A stretch of 64,000 nt of DNA, from contig NZ_JAIXPP010000129.1 of NCBI RefSeq assembly GCF_027486195.1, positions 1 to 64,000 on the forward strand, written 5' to 3'. Origin of the DNA: Novosphingobium sp. (lineage in GTDB: Bacteria; Pseudomonadota; Alphaproteobacteria; Sphingomonadales; Sphingomonadaceae). Numbering within the stretch: position 1 is the stretch's first letter; every line of letters begins with the position of its first letter. The position numbers and the translations under genes are program-made. The notes beneath the pieces were generated by a model that was not told the DNA's origin, ran no database searches, and was given only the letters and a program-made list of their open reading frames with translations. This document shows, in pieces, positions 1-8,032 of the stretch.

Positions 1-137
1 ACGCTGCTGCCGAGCGACTGGAAAATGCGGCTGATGTTGGCGTTCTGCAGCCCGAAGGCGAGCTGGATGCCGAAGAAGCCGAAGCTCACGTTCCACAGTC
101 CCCAGAAGGACTGCTGCGGTTTTGGGCGGGTTTTCAC
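1..137 (-). CDS. MFS sugar transporter, N-terminal fragment (cut by window edge)
   Basis: Only the first 45 or so residues are present; the gene continues past position 1. From a GTG at 137 the frame reads a charged N-terminus, then WGLWNVSFGFFGIQLAFGLQ and NANISRIFQSLG. This is the typical first membrane segment of the sucrose/maltose class of major facilitator transporters found in Caulobacter and sphingomonads. A purine-rich stretch (GGGGGAG) lies 11 nt upstream of the GTG, and the in-frame codons upstream hold no ATG before the operator-like site, so the GTG start is chosen. Its position beside a LacI regulator and amylase genes suggests inner-membrane import of maltose or maltodextrins. 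The substrate is inferred. Confidence 0.75.
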   Translation of the reverse strand, partial: MKTRPKPQQSFWGLWNVSFGFFGIQLAFGLQNANISRIFQSLGSS

Positions 138-228
138 GCGGTTTTCGGCTCCCCCATGCGCCGTGGTGCGCAGGCATTTGCTTTGTTTTCGCGAGCCAAC
201 CCTAGGGCAGCGCGCCCCCACGGGCAGC

Positions 229-246
229 AATGCATACGAATGTCAT
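229..246. promoter_or_regulatory. LacI-type operator-like site upstream of the MFS transporter
   Basis: AATGCATACGAATGTCAT matches 13 of 18 positions of the near-perfect palindrome at 1493-1510 and keeps the central ATACG. It lies about 90 bp upstream of the transporter start, between that gene and the end of the LacI-family regulator. I infer an operator for that regulator; it is less symmetric than the other two sites. Confidence 0.45.
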
Positions 247-278
247 CCATATGCTGCGCATTTTCATGCACCGATGCG

Positions 279-1313
279 CTAGCCGCCGGTGCTGCCGCGC
301 ACGACGAGCCGGGTCGGCAGGAACGGCGAGGGCGGGGGCTTGTCCTCGACTTGCGCCATGACTGTCTCGACCAGGGCAACCCCGGCATGGCGCATGTCCT
401 GCATCACCGTCGTCAATGGCGGCGAAGTGAGGCTTGCTGCGGGGATGTCGTCGAAGCCGACCACCGCAACATCGCCGGGAATGCTGAGGCCAGCCTCGGC
501 CAGCGCCCGCATCGCCCCGATCGCGATCAGGTCGCTTGCTGCAAAAACGGCGTCGAAGGGTTTGCCGCTCTTGAGCAGCTTGCGGGCGGCCTGATAGCCC
601 AGCTCCTCGGAGGAAATCGCCGGCACCACGAGCTCGGGATCATGCGTAAGGCCCGCGGTCTCGACCGCCCGGACAAGCCCCTCGTAGCGGTTCTTGAACT
701 CGGGATAGTGACTGTCTGCCTGGCCCAGGAACGCGATTTTCCGGCGTCCGCGCGCCAGCAGATGCTCGCCCGCCAGCCGCCCCGCGCCGAAATTGTCGGA
801 GCCGACCGTCGCGCCGATGGTGTCGGGCTCCACCGCGCCCCAGCGCACGAAATGCGCGCCGCTGCGCACCAATTGGCGCAGCCGGCTCTCGTAGAGGGTG
901 TAGTCGCCATAGCCCAGCAGGATCAGCCCGTCGGCGCGGTGACTGTCCTGATAGCGCTTGTGCCAGTCATCATCGAGCCGCTGGAACGAGATCAGGAGAT
1001 CGAGCCCGCGCGCCGCGCAGTGCCGCGTGATCGAACCCAGCATTGCCAGAAAGAACGGATTGATGCCGGATTCGTCCGGGGTCGGATCCTCGAAGAACAG
1101 CAGCGCCAGCGTGTTGGACCGCTGCGAACGCAGCGAGGACGCGTTCTTGTCGACCGTATAGCCCAGCTGGCGGGCAATCGCCTCGATCTTCTGGCGCGTG
1201 GCAAGGCTGACCGACTTGCTGCCGCGCAGCGCCCGGCTCACCGTCGGCTGCGAAACCCCCGCCAGATAGGCGATGTCGAAACTGGTCGGCTTGTTGGACG
1301 GCCTGCGGCCCAT
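279..1313 (-). CDS. LacI-family transcriptional regulator (probable maltose/maltodextrin regulator)
   Basis: This is a 344-residue regulator of normal LacI length. The N-terminal helix-turn-helix reads FDIAYLAGVSQPTVSRALRG (about residues 12-31), followed by the hinge region and a periplasmic-binding-protein-like effector domain (for example DGLILLGYGDY and the late VAVVGFDDIPAA). ATG 1313 is chosen because GGAGGAGG sits 9 nt upstream of it; the in-frame TTG nine bases earlier directly abuts that Shine-Dalgarno sequence. It lies between a sugar transporter and a divergent receptor-amylase operon. Palindromes resembling LacI operators occur at three nearby promoters. By analogy with MalR/MalI-type regulators in related bacteria it probably represses these genes until maltose or a derivative is present; ligand and sign of control are inferred. 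Confidence 0.9.
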   Translation of the reverse strand: MGRRPSNKPTSFDIAYLAGVSQPTVSRALRGSKSVSLATRQKIEAIARQLGYTVDKNASSLRSQRSNTLALLFFEDPTPDESGINPFFLAMLGSITRHCAARGLDLLISFQRLDDDWHKRYQDSHRADGLILLGYGDYTLYESRLRQLVRSGAHFVRWGAVEPDTIGATVGSDNFGAGRLAGEHLLARGRRKIAFLGQADSHYPEFKNRYEGLVRAVETAGLTHDPELVVPAISSEELGYQAARKLLKSGKPFDAVFAASDLIAIGAMRALAEAGLSIPGDVAVVGFDDIPAASLTSPPLTTVMQDMRHAGVALVETVMAQVEDKPPPSPFLPTRLVVRGSTGG

Positions 1314-1622
1314 CGCGTGCAACCTCCTCCACGCCGCCGCGGTTTTTCCCGCACGGTCGGCATGCTCGTAACCTACGCATGGAAATGCATGGATGCAATT
1401 GCCCCCGTGGACTCAGTGCCTTCAGCCGATCCGGCAGGGGCAGAGCGTGACAATTCAGCCTCACCGAAGTGCGCTAAACCCCCGGAATCCCGATGGTATA
1501 CGTATGCCATATTCGTTCGGAACCGCTCCGGTTCTACCCAGCATCGCGTACTGAAGGCGGAAAAACCGCGTTCCGACAACGTCGAGGCCACGATTTGGCC
1601 GCATGGGGGAGATCTGATTTCC
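1314..1622. other. Divergent intergenic region, LacI gene / TonB receptor
   Basis: About 300 bp separate the two divergent genes. The region holds the regulator's Shine-Dalgarno (1323-1330), a palindrome at 1493-1510 and the receptor's Shine-Dalgarno GGGGGAGA (1605-1612). A GCAT-N4-ATGC repeat at 1377-1388 is too generic to interpret. Long frames run through the region on both strands, but they have no recognisable product and are taken as high-GC artefacts. Confidence 0.7.
1493..1510. promoter_or_regulatory. LacI-type operator palindrome upstream of the TonB receptor operon
   Basis: ATGGTATACGTATGCCAT is an 18-bp palindrome with a central CG. Every position pairs with its partner except one symmetric pair (T/G). 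Size and central CG are typical of LacI/GalR-family operators. It lies 113 bp upstream of the receptor ATG. A weak upstream promoter-like GTGACA (1447-1452) would place it near or just past the transcription start, which would suit repression. Confidence 0.65.
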
Positions 1623-4424
1623 ATGGCTAAGCACACCCTTTTTACGCTCGGCAGTTCGGCGATCGCGCTGACCGCTGCCGCTCTTGCCGCGCCTGCCTTC
1701 GCGCAGGAAGCCGCTCCGCAGGCCGCTGCCGAAGCGCCCGCTGCCGATGATGGTGCCATCGTCGTCACCGGCTACCGCGCCTCGCTGAATGCTTCGGCCT
1801 CGATCAAGCGCGTTGCGCCGACCATCGTCGAAGCGCTTTCGGCTGAAGACATCGGCAAGCTGCCCGACGTGTCGATCGCGGACTCGCTCGCCCGTCTGCC
1901 CGGCGTCACCTCGCAGCGCCTCGAAGGCCGCGACCAGCGCCTCTCGATCCGCGGCCTTGGCCCGGACTTCGGCACCACCCTGCTGAACGGCCGCGAGCAG
2001 GTCACCGTCGGTGACAACCGCGGCGTCGAGTACGACCAGTACCCGGCCGAATTCTTCAAGAACGTCGTCGTCTACAAGGCCCCGACGCCGTCGCTGGTCG
2101 CTGCCGGTATCGCCGGTACGGTCGATCTGCGCATGCTGCGCCCCCTGGCGCAGAAGGACCGCATCATCTCGCTGCAGCTGCGCGGGCAGATGAACGGCGC
2201 AAAGAAGCTCAACCCCGATGGCAGCCGCTATGGCTACCGCGCCTCTGCGGCCTATGTCGACAAGTTCGCCAACGACACCTTCGGTATCGCGATCGGTCTT
2301 TCGGCGACCGACGCGCCTTCGCAGAACGAGCGCTACAACGCGTGGGGCTTCCCCAACAGCGGTTCGACCGGCGGTGCGCTCCTCCTTGGCGGTGCAAAGC
2401 CCTACGTCCAGTCGAACAAGCTGCAGCGCTACGGTGCGGTTGCAACCCTCGAGTATCAGCCGAACGACAACTTCCATTCGACCCTCGATGTGCTCTATTC
2501 GCACTTCAAGGAAACCCAGATCCTGCGCGGCATCGAATTCCCCATCGCTCCGGACTGGGGTTCGGGCGCCACGGTCGCGCCGGGTTACAAGGTTGACAAC
2601 GGCTTTGTCACGGAAGCGACGATCTCTGGTGTCCACGCCGTGCAGCGCAACGACCGCAACCGTCGCGAAGCCGACAACTTCTCGGTGGGCTGGAACAACC
2701 AGATCAAGCTCAGCGACAAGATCAACCTGAACGTTGACGCGGCCTACAGCATGGCCAAGCGCACCGACGACCTGCTCGAGACCTACACCGGCACCGGCTA
2801 TGGCGCGACCGGTCCTTCGGACACGCTGAAGATCTCGGCCAATCCCAACGGCACTTTCGATATCGTCCCGACGCTCAACTACGCGGACAAGTCGATCTTC
2901 GGCCTGACCGATCCGCGTGGCTGGGGCTACAACGGTACCAAAGCCGTCGTGCAGGCCGGCTTCCTCAACCGTCCGAAGTTCAAGGACGAGCTGATCTCGC
3001 TGCGCGCGGACCTCGATGGTTCGATCGAAGGCGCTGGCCCGGTCTCGGGCTGGCAGGTCGGCGGCAACTTCAGCCGCCGCAAGAAGACCTCGGCGTTCAC
3101 CTCGTTCTTCCTCTGCCCCAAGGGCCCGGGCAGCAACTGCTCGGTGGACAGCGGTACGACGAAGTTCGCGCCGATCCCCGATCAGGCCGTCATCGGCACC
3201 GTGCCGCTGGCGTACCTCGGTGTGCCGCAGATGCTCGCGCTCGATCCCGTCTACCTCGTCAACAACTCGCTGGCGTCGGTCTTCGACAATCGCCCGGTCT
3301 CGCTGGTGCGCGACAACACCGTCACCGAGAAGGTGTGGACCGCTTATGGCATGATCAAGCTTGATGGCGATGTTGGCGGCAAGAAGCTGACGGGCTCGAT
3401 CGGTGTGCAGGCGGTCTACACAGACCAGAGCTCGACCGGTTCGATCTCGAACTTCGATTCTGCCACCGGCACCGTTCTCGTCGTTCCCGCGACTGGCGGT
3501 GACAAGTTCTGGCGCGTCCTGCCGAGCGCGAACTTCTCGCTCGAAGTTGCCAATGCGACTTACGTAAAGCTGGCCGCCTCGCTCAGCATGGTGCGTCCGC
3601 GCCTTGACCAGGAGCGTGTGAACCAGGAGCTGAACTTCAACATCCAAAACCTTGGTTCAAATGATCCGACCCGGCCGTTCTTCCAGTCGAACGGTGGCAA
3701 CGCGCGGCTGCGCCCCTATCGTTCGGCCAACGTGGACGTCTCGGTCGAACACTACTTCCCCAAGGGCGGCTATGTCTCGCTGGCGGGTTACTACAAGAAG
3801 CTCACGGACTTCGTGAACCCGCAGCGCAACCTGCCGTTCGACTTTGCCAGCGTGGCGGCGTCGCTTCCTGCGGAAATCCGCAGCCAGCTCGCGACGACGA
3901 TCGGTGTCGTCTCGCAGCCGCTGAACGATGGCGGTGGTTCGCTCAAGGGTGCGGAGTTCACGCTCTCGCTGCCGTTCTCGCTGGTTTCGCCTTCGCTTGA
4001 CGGCTTCGGCTTCTATGGCAGTGGCTCGTACACCGACAGCACGATCCGCCTGAACAGCGATCCGACGAACGCGATCACCCTGCCGGGCCTGTCGGATTGG
4101 GTGGGCAACGCCTCGCTCTACTACGAAAAGCACGGCCTCCAGCTGCGTGCCTCGTATCGCTACCGCTCGAAGTTCCTCGCCGAGGTCGCCGGTCTTTCGG
4201 CCAACCCGACCTACCGCACGGCGAAGGCGGAAGGCATCCTCGACGCCCAGATCGGGTATGACTTCCAGCCCGGTTCGGCGCTTGAAGGCCTCTCGATCCT
4301 GTTCCAGGCGCGCAACCTCACCGATCGTCCGTTCATCACCTACCAGAACAACGATCCGCGCCAGGTGATCGACTATCAGCGCTACGGCCGCGACTTCTAC
4401 GTGGCGGTCAGCTACAAGTTCTAA
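1623..4424 (+). CDS. TonB-dependent receptor, probable outer-membrane maltodextrin transporter
   Basis: A 933-residue outer-membrane receptor. It has a signal peptide ending near AAPAFAQ, an Ala/Pro-rich spacer and a TonB-box-like IVVTGYR around residues 45-51. A plug domain follows (DIGKLPDVSIADSLARLPGV, RGLGPDFGTTLLNGRE), then a long beta-barrel ending in the terminal phenylalanine (VAVSYKF) used for outer-membrane insertion. It fits the Xanthomonas/Caulobacter-type receptors that import carbohydrates rather than siderophores. ATG 1623 has GGGGGAGA 10 nt upstream and begins a good signal peptide; the long in-frame extension upstream is not coding. It is first in the operon, behind the best LacI-type palindrome, with amylase genes downstream, so maltodextrin is the likely ligand. 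The ligand is inferred. Confidence 0.93.
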   Translation: MAKHTLFTLGSSAIALTAAALAAPAFAQEAAPQAAAEAPAADDGAIVVTGYRASLNASASIKRVAPTIVEALSAEDIGKLPDVSIADSLARLPGVTSQRLEGRDQRLSIRGLGPDFGTTLLNGREQVTVGDNRGVEYDQYPAEFFKNVVVYKAPTPSLVAAGIAGTVDLRMLRPLAQKDRIISLQLRGQMNGAKKLNPDGSRYGYRASAAYVDKFANDTFGIAIGLSATDAPSQNERYNAWGFPNSGSTGGALLLGGAKPYVQSNKLQRYGAVATLEYQPNDNFHSTLDVLYSHFKETQILRGIEFPIAPDWGSGATVAPGYKVDNGFVTEATISGVHAVQRNDRNRREADNFSVGWNNQIKLSDKINLNVDAAYSMAKRTDDLLETYTGTGYGATGPSDTLKISANPNGTFDIVPTLNYADKSIFGLTDPRGWGYNGTKAVVQAGFLNRPKFKDELISLRADLDGSIEGAGPVSGWQVGGNFSRRKKTSAFTSFFLCPKGPGSNCSVDSGTTKFAPIPDQAVIGTVPLAYLGVPQMLALDPVYLVNNSLASVFDNRPVSLVRDNTVTEKVWTAYGMIKLDGDVGGKKLTGSIGVQAVYTDQSSTGSISNFDSATGTVLVVPATGGDKFWRVLPSANFSLEVANATYVKLAASLSMVRPRLDQERVNQELNFNIQNLGSNDPTRPFFQSNGGNARLRPYRSANVDVSVEHYFPKGGYVSLAGYYKKLTDFVNPQRNLPFDFASVAASLPAEIRSQLATTIGVVSQPLNDGGGSLKGAEFTLSLPFSLVSPSLDGFGFYGSGSYTDSTIRLNSDPTNAITLPGLSDWVGNASLYYEKHGLQLRASYRYRSKFLAEVAGLSANPTYRTAKAEGILDAQIGYDFQPGSALEGLSILFQARNLTDRPFITYQNNDPRQVIDYQRYGRDFYVAVSYKF

Positions 4425-4440
4425 TACCTATGCGGGGTTC

Positions 4441-4472
4441 GGGCGGATGGCTTGCTGCAAGTCCATCCGCCC
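4441..4472 (+). promoter_or_regulatory. Stable mRNA hairpin after the receptor gene
   Basis: GGGCGGATGG (4441-4450) pairs perfectly with CCATCCGCCC (4463-4472). Inside, CTTG-CTG-CAAG extends the stem beyond a one-base bulge. No T-run follows, so it is not a classic terminator. It begins 16 bp after the receptor stop in a 213-bp gap before the halogenase-like gene. It could stabilise the receptor mRNA or partly attenuate the operon; this role is inferred. Confidence 0.5.
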
Positions 4473-4637
4473 GGTACCTTCCGCCGATGCCTGAAACCAA
4501 GAGAACACGTTGGCAGGCTGCCGGGGTTCCGGTCAGCCGCGCCGAGTTCGCCGTGCCTGCCATGTCTGCCACTGGCCGCCCGGCGCCCACGTTCACCATC
4601 CGGACCGCCCCGTCATTCGGGCTACAGGGAGCCTGCC

Positions 4638-6188
4638 ATGAGCAGCACTGAGACCAGCGGCAGCGCGAGTGACTCCGGTCCTGTGCGCATCGTCGTGGCC
4701 GGCGGCGGCACGGCCGGTTGGATGGTTGCAGCAGCCTTCGGGCACTTCCTTGATACCGGCTTCACCGTCAAGCTCGTCGAATCCGAAGAGATCGGCACTG
4801 TCGGCGTTGGTGAAGCCACGATCCCCCAGATCCGCATGTTCAACCAGGCGCTCGGCATCGACGAGGACGCCTTTATCCGCGCGACGCAGGCGACCTTCAA
4901 GCTGGCGATCGAATTCGTGGGCTGGGGCGCGCCGGGCGAACGCTACATGCACGCCTTTGGCGATGTTGGTCGCGATGTCGGCCTTTGCGCCTTCCATCAT
5001 TACTGGTCGCGTGCGCGGCGGCTTGGTTTTGCTGGACCGGCGGGTGACTATGCGATCAACGATGTCGCCGCACGCGCGGGCCGGATGCATCGCGGCAATC
5101 CGCTCACCAGCCGCAACATCCCCGAAATGCCCCACGCATTCCACTTCGATGCGGGGCTTTATGCCGCATTCCTGCGCAAGTTCGCCGAAGGCCGCGGCGT
5201 AACCCGCCGCGAAGGCAGGATCTCCGAAGTCCGGCAGGATCCGCTCGGCGGCGATATCGGGTCGCTTGTCCTCGCTTCGGGGGAGGAGATAGCCGGCGAC
5301 CTCTTCATCGATTGCACCGGTTTTCGCGGCCTCCTCATCGGCGGCACCATGGGCGCGGGTTATGTCGACTGGACCAACTGGCTGCCCTGCGACCGCGCGC
5401 TCGCGGTGCCGAGCGGGCGGGTGGAAGACTTCACGCCCTATACCCGCGCCACCGCGCACACGGCAGGTTGGCAATGGCGCATTCCGCTCCAGCACCGCAC
5501 CGGCAATGGCCGCGTCTATTGCAGCGCTTTCACCTCGGACGACGAGGCGGCGGAAAGCCTGCTTGCCCACCTCGATGCGCCCGCGCTTGCCGATCCACGT
5601 CCCATCCGCTTCACCACCGGCCGCCGCACCGAGGCATGGCGCGGCAACGTGATCGCGGTCGGCCTTTCCAGCGGCTTCCTCGAGCCGCTGGAATCGACCA
5701 GCATCCATCTCATCCAGTCGGCCATCTCGCGCATCCTCAAGTTTCTGCCCGGCAAGGACCAGACCCAGGCCGCGCGCGACGAGTACAACCGCCAGTTCAC
5801 GTTCGAGATGGAGCGCATCCGCGACTTCATCGTGCTGCACTATCATGTGAACCAGCGCCCCGAACCGTTCTGGCAGGCGGTGCGCGACATGGCGCTGCCC
5901 GACAGCCTCGACGAGCGGATCGAGCTGTTCCGCGCCAACGGGCATATCTTCCGCCATGGCGACGAACTGTTCGGTGAAGTGGGCTGGTTCCAGGTCATGG
6001 CCGGGCAAGGGATCTTGCCTGAGCGCAGCCATGCGCTGGCCGAGACAATCGACGAAGCCGATCTCAAATCCTACCTCGAAACGCTGAACGCGCTCTACGC
6101 CCGCGAAGTCGAGCGCTACCCCAGCCACGCCGATTTCATCGCGCGCCACTGCGCCGCGCCGCCGCTCAATCTGGGTGCGGCTGCATGA
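4638..6188 (+). CDS. Tryptophan-halogenase-like flavoprotein
   Basis: A 516-residue protein of the flavin-dependent tryptophan halogenase family. It has the N-terminal FAD motif GGGTAGW (residues 22-28), a lysine in FKLAIEFVGWG (K88) matching the catalytic lysine of PrnA, the family WxWxIP motif as WQWRIP (about 278-283), and FLEPLESTSIH, whose glutamate (E352) corresponds to the second catalytic residue. The active-site set therefore appears complete. ATG 4638 follows AGGGAGCC at short spacing. Its stop overlaps the amylase start by 4 bp, so the genes are translationally coupled. Such genes often sit beside TonB receptors in Caulobacter, Xanthomonas and sphingomonads. The substrate is unknown, and true tryptophan halogenation is not implied by the starch context. 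Confidence 0.88.
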   Translation: MSSTETSGSASDSGPVRIVVAGGGTAGWMVAAAFGHFLDTGFTVKLVESEEIGTVGVGEATIPQIRMFNQALGIDEDAFIRATQATFKLAIEFVGWGAPGERYMHAFGDVGRDVGLCAFHHYWSRARRLGFAGPAGDYAINDVAARAGRMHRGNPLTSRNIPEMPHAFHFDAGLYAAFLRKFAEGRGVTRREGRISEVRQDPLGGDIGSLVLASGEEIAGDLFIDCTGFRGLLIGGTMGAGYVDWTNWLPCDRALAVPSGRVEDFTPYTRATAHTAGWQWRIPLQHRTGNGRVYCSAFTSDDEAAESLLAHLDAPALADPRPIRFTTGRRTEAWRGNVIAVGLSSGFLEPLESTSIHLIQSAISRILKFLPGKDQTQAARDEYNRQFTFEMERIRDFIVLHYHVNQRPEPFWQAVRDMALPDSLDERIELFRANGHIFRHGDELFGEVGWFQVMAGQGILPERSHALAETIDEADLKSYLETLNALYAREVERYPSHADFIARHCAAPPLNLGAAA

Positions 6189-8032
6189 AGCGCTCGGTGC
6201 GCCTCGCCGCGCTGGTCGCGCTGGCACTGGCGAGCGTGCCGGCCCGTGCCGATGTGCCGCTCGAGGCCGTCCGCGCGCGTCCTGCAGCCGGCGAGGTTAT
6301 CTATTTCCTCCTGCCCGACCGGTTCGAGAATGGCGATCCTGCCAATGATCGCGGCGGTCTCAAGGGCGACCGGCTGAAGAGCGGGTTCGATCCTGGTTCC
6401 AAGAGCTTCTATCACGGTGGCGATCTCAAGGGGCTGATCGGGCGGCTCGATTACATCAAGGGCCTCGGTGCGACGGCGGTCTGGGTCGGTCCGGTGTTCA
6501 AGAACAAGCCGGTGCAGGGGGCGCCGGGCCAGGAAAGCGCGGGCTATCACGGCTACTGGATCACCGATTTCACCCGCATCGATCCGCACTTCGGCGCGAA
6601 TGCCGATTTCAAGGCGCTGGTCGATGCCGCCCATGCGCGCGGGCTCAAGGTCTACATGGACATCATCGCCAACCACACGGCGGACGTGATCCAGTACCGC
6701 GAGCAGGGCGGAGCGGTTCCCTATGCCTATCGCTCCCGCGCGGACTATCCCTATTCGCGCCGCGGCGGCACGAGCGGCCCGGCCAGCAATCCCGGTTTTG
6801 CCGGCGATCAGGATTCCTCGTCCGCCAATTTCGCGAAGCTCACCGATCCGGCTTTTGCCTACACGCCCTTTGTTCCCGCTGGCGAAGAGCACGTGAAAGT
6901 GCCCGAGTGGCTCAACGATCCCCGGTTCTACCACAACCGCGGCAACACCACCTTTACCGGCGAAAGCAGCCGTTTCGGTGATTTCGTCGGTCTGGATGAT
7001 CTGTTCACCGAACACCCGCGCGTGCGCGAGGGCATGATCGCTATCTATCGGCAATGGATCGAGGATTTCGGCATCGACGGTTACCGGATCGACACGGCGC
7101 GCCATGTCGATCCCGGCTTCTGGCAGGCGTTCATTCCGCCCATGCTTGAAGCTGCCAAAGCCAAGGGCATCCCGAACTTCACGATCTTCGGCGAAGTCGC
7201 GCGGGAAGAGCCGAGCAACGGTTTCATCGCCCAGTACACCCGGCGCGATGGCTATCCGGCCGTGCTCGATTTCGCGTTCCAGGCCTCGGTCCGCGCGGTG
7301 CTGGGGCAGGGCAAGGGCACCAGCGTGCTGGCTGACCTGTTCGATGGCGACGTGCTCTACGAAGGCGGCGAGCAGGCCGCGCTTGCGATGCCGACCTTCC
7401 TCGGCAACCACGATATGGGCCGCTTTGCCTCGCTTGTCCGCCACGATCGCCCCGGCATCGGTGAGGCTGAACTCGAAGCGCGTGTGCGCCTTGCCCATGT
7501 CATGCTGCTCACCCTGCGCGGCTCTCCGGTGATCTACTACGGCGACGAGCAGGGCTTTGTCGGCGACGGCAACGACACGGATTCGCGCGAGGACATGTTC
7601 CCGAGCAGGACGGCAAGTTACCTCGACAATCCCGTGCTTGACGCGACCCGCCCCGCAGATACCGACCATTTCGATCCCGCGCATCCGTTCTACCGCCTGA
7701 TCCGCGATCTTGCCGCCCTGCGCGCCGCGCACCCGGCGCTTGCACGCGGAAGGCAGGTCGTGCGCGATTATGCGGAAAAGCCCGGCCTGTTCAGCGTCTC
7801 GCGCTTCGATCCGGACACCGGCGCGGAATATCTGATCGCCTTCAACACCTCCGATGCGCCGATCCATGTGGCGAGCGTGGTCGGCGCCTCGGCCGATACG
7901 CTTGAAACGCTCTTCGGCGCATGCCCCTCGCGCGTTGCCGCACCGGGCAGCGTGATGCTCGATCTCCCCGCGTTCGGCAGCGCGGTGTGCCGCCTTCTCC
8001 CTTCCTCCCCAGGGACCCAGACTACCAAATGA
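6185..8032 (+). CDS. Secreted GH13 alpha-amylase / cyclomaltodextrinase-type enzyme
   Basis: A 615-residue glycoside hydrolase with a signal peptide (cleavage likely after VPARA, residue 22). The catalytic barrel begins with VIYFLLPDRFENGDPANDR. Conserved regions are present: MDIIANHTAD, then DGYRIDTARH (nucleophile D303), FGEVARE (acid/base E337) and FLGNHDMGRF (D410). Opening and spacing resemble CGTase/amylase-like GH13 members. It probably cleaves alpha-1,4 linkages of maltodextrin in the periplasm or at the cell surface. ATG 6185 overlaps the preceding stop, and the next gene overlaps its own stop, fixing both boundaries. Whether it makes linear or cyclic products cannot be told from sequence alone. 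Confidence 0.93.
   Translation: MKRSVRLAALVALALASVPARADVPLEAVRARPAAGEVIYFLLPDRFENGDPANDRGGLKGDRLKSGFDPGSKSFYHGGDLKGLIGRLDYIKGLGATAVWVGPVFKNKPVQGAPGQESAGYHGYWITDFTRIDPHFGANADFKALVDAAHARGLKVYMDIIANHTADVIQYREQGGAVPYAYRSRADYPYSRRGGTSGPASNPGFAGDQDSSSANFAKLTDPAFAYTPFVPAGEEHVKVPEWLNDPRFYHNRGNTTFTGESSRFGDFVGLDDLFTEHPRVREGMIAIYRQWIEDFGIDGYRIDTARHVDPGFWQAFIPPMLEAAKAKGIPNFTIFGEVAREEPSNGFIAQYTRRDGYPAVLDFAFQASVRAVLGQGKGTSVLADLFDGDVLYEGGEQAALAMPTFLGNHDMGRFASLVRHDRPGIGEAELEARVRLAHVMLLTLRGSPVIYYGDEQGFVGDGNDTDSREDMFPSRTASYLDNPVLDATRPADTDHFDPAHPFYRLIRDLAALRAAHPALARGRQVVRDYAEKPGLFSVSRFDPDTGAEYLIAFNTSDAPIHVASVVGASADTLETLFGACPSRVAAPGSVMLDLPAFGSAVCRLLPSSPGTQTTK

Noticed and set aside
156..1622. Long in-frame upstream extension of the TonB receptor
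   Set aside because: It is antisense to the LacI gene and lacks a signal peptide at its start; ATG 1623 has a good Shine-Dalgarno and signal peptide.
1461..3647. 728-codon open frame on the minus strand within the receptor gene
   Set aside because: It is charged, Arg/Val-rich and has no family features. It is the mirror of a high-GC gene, with stops suppressed by composition.
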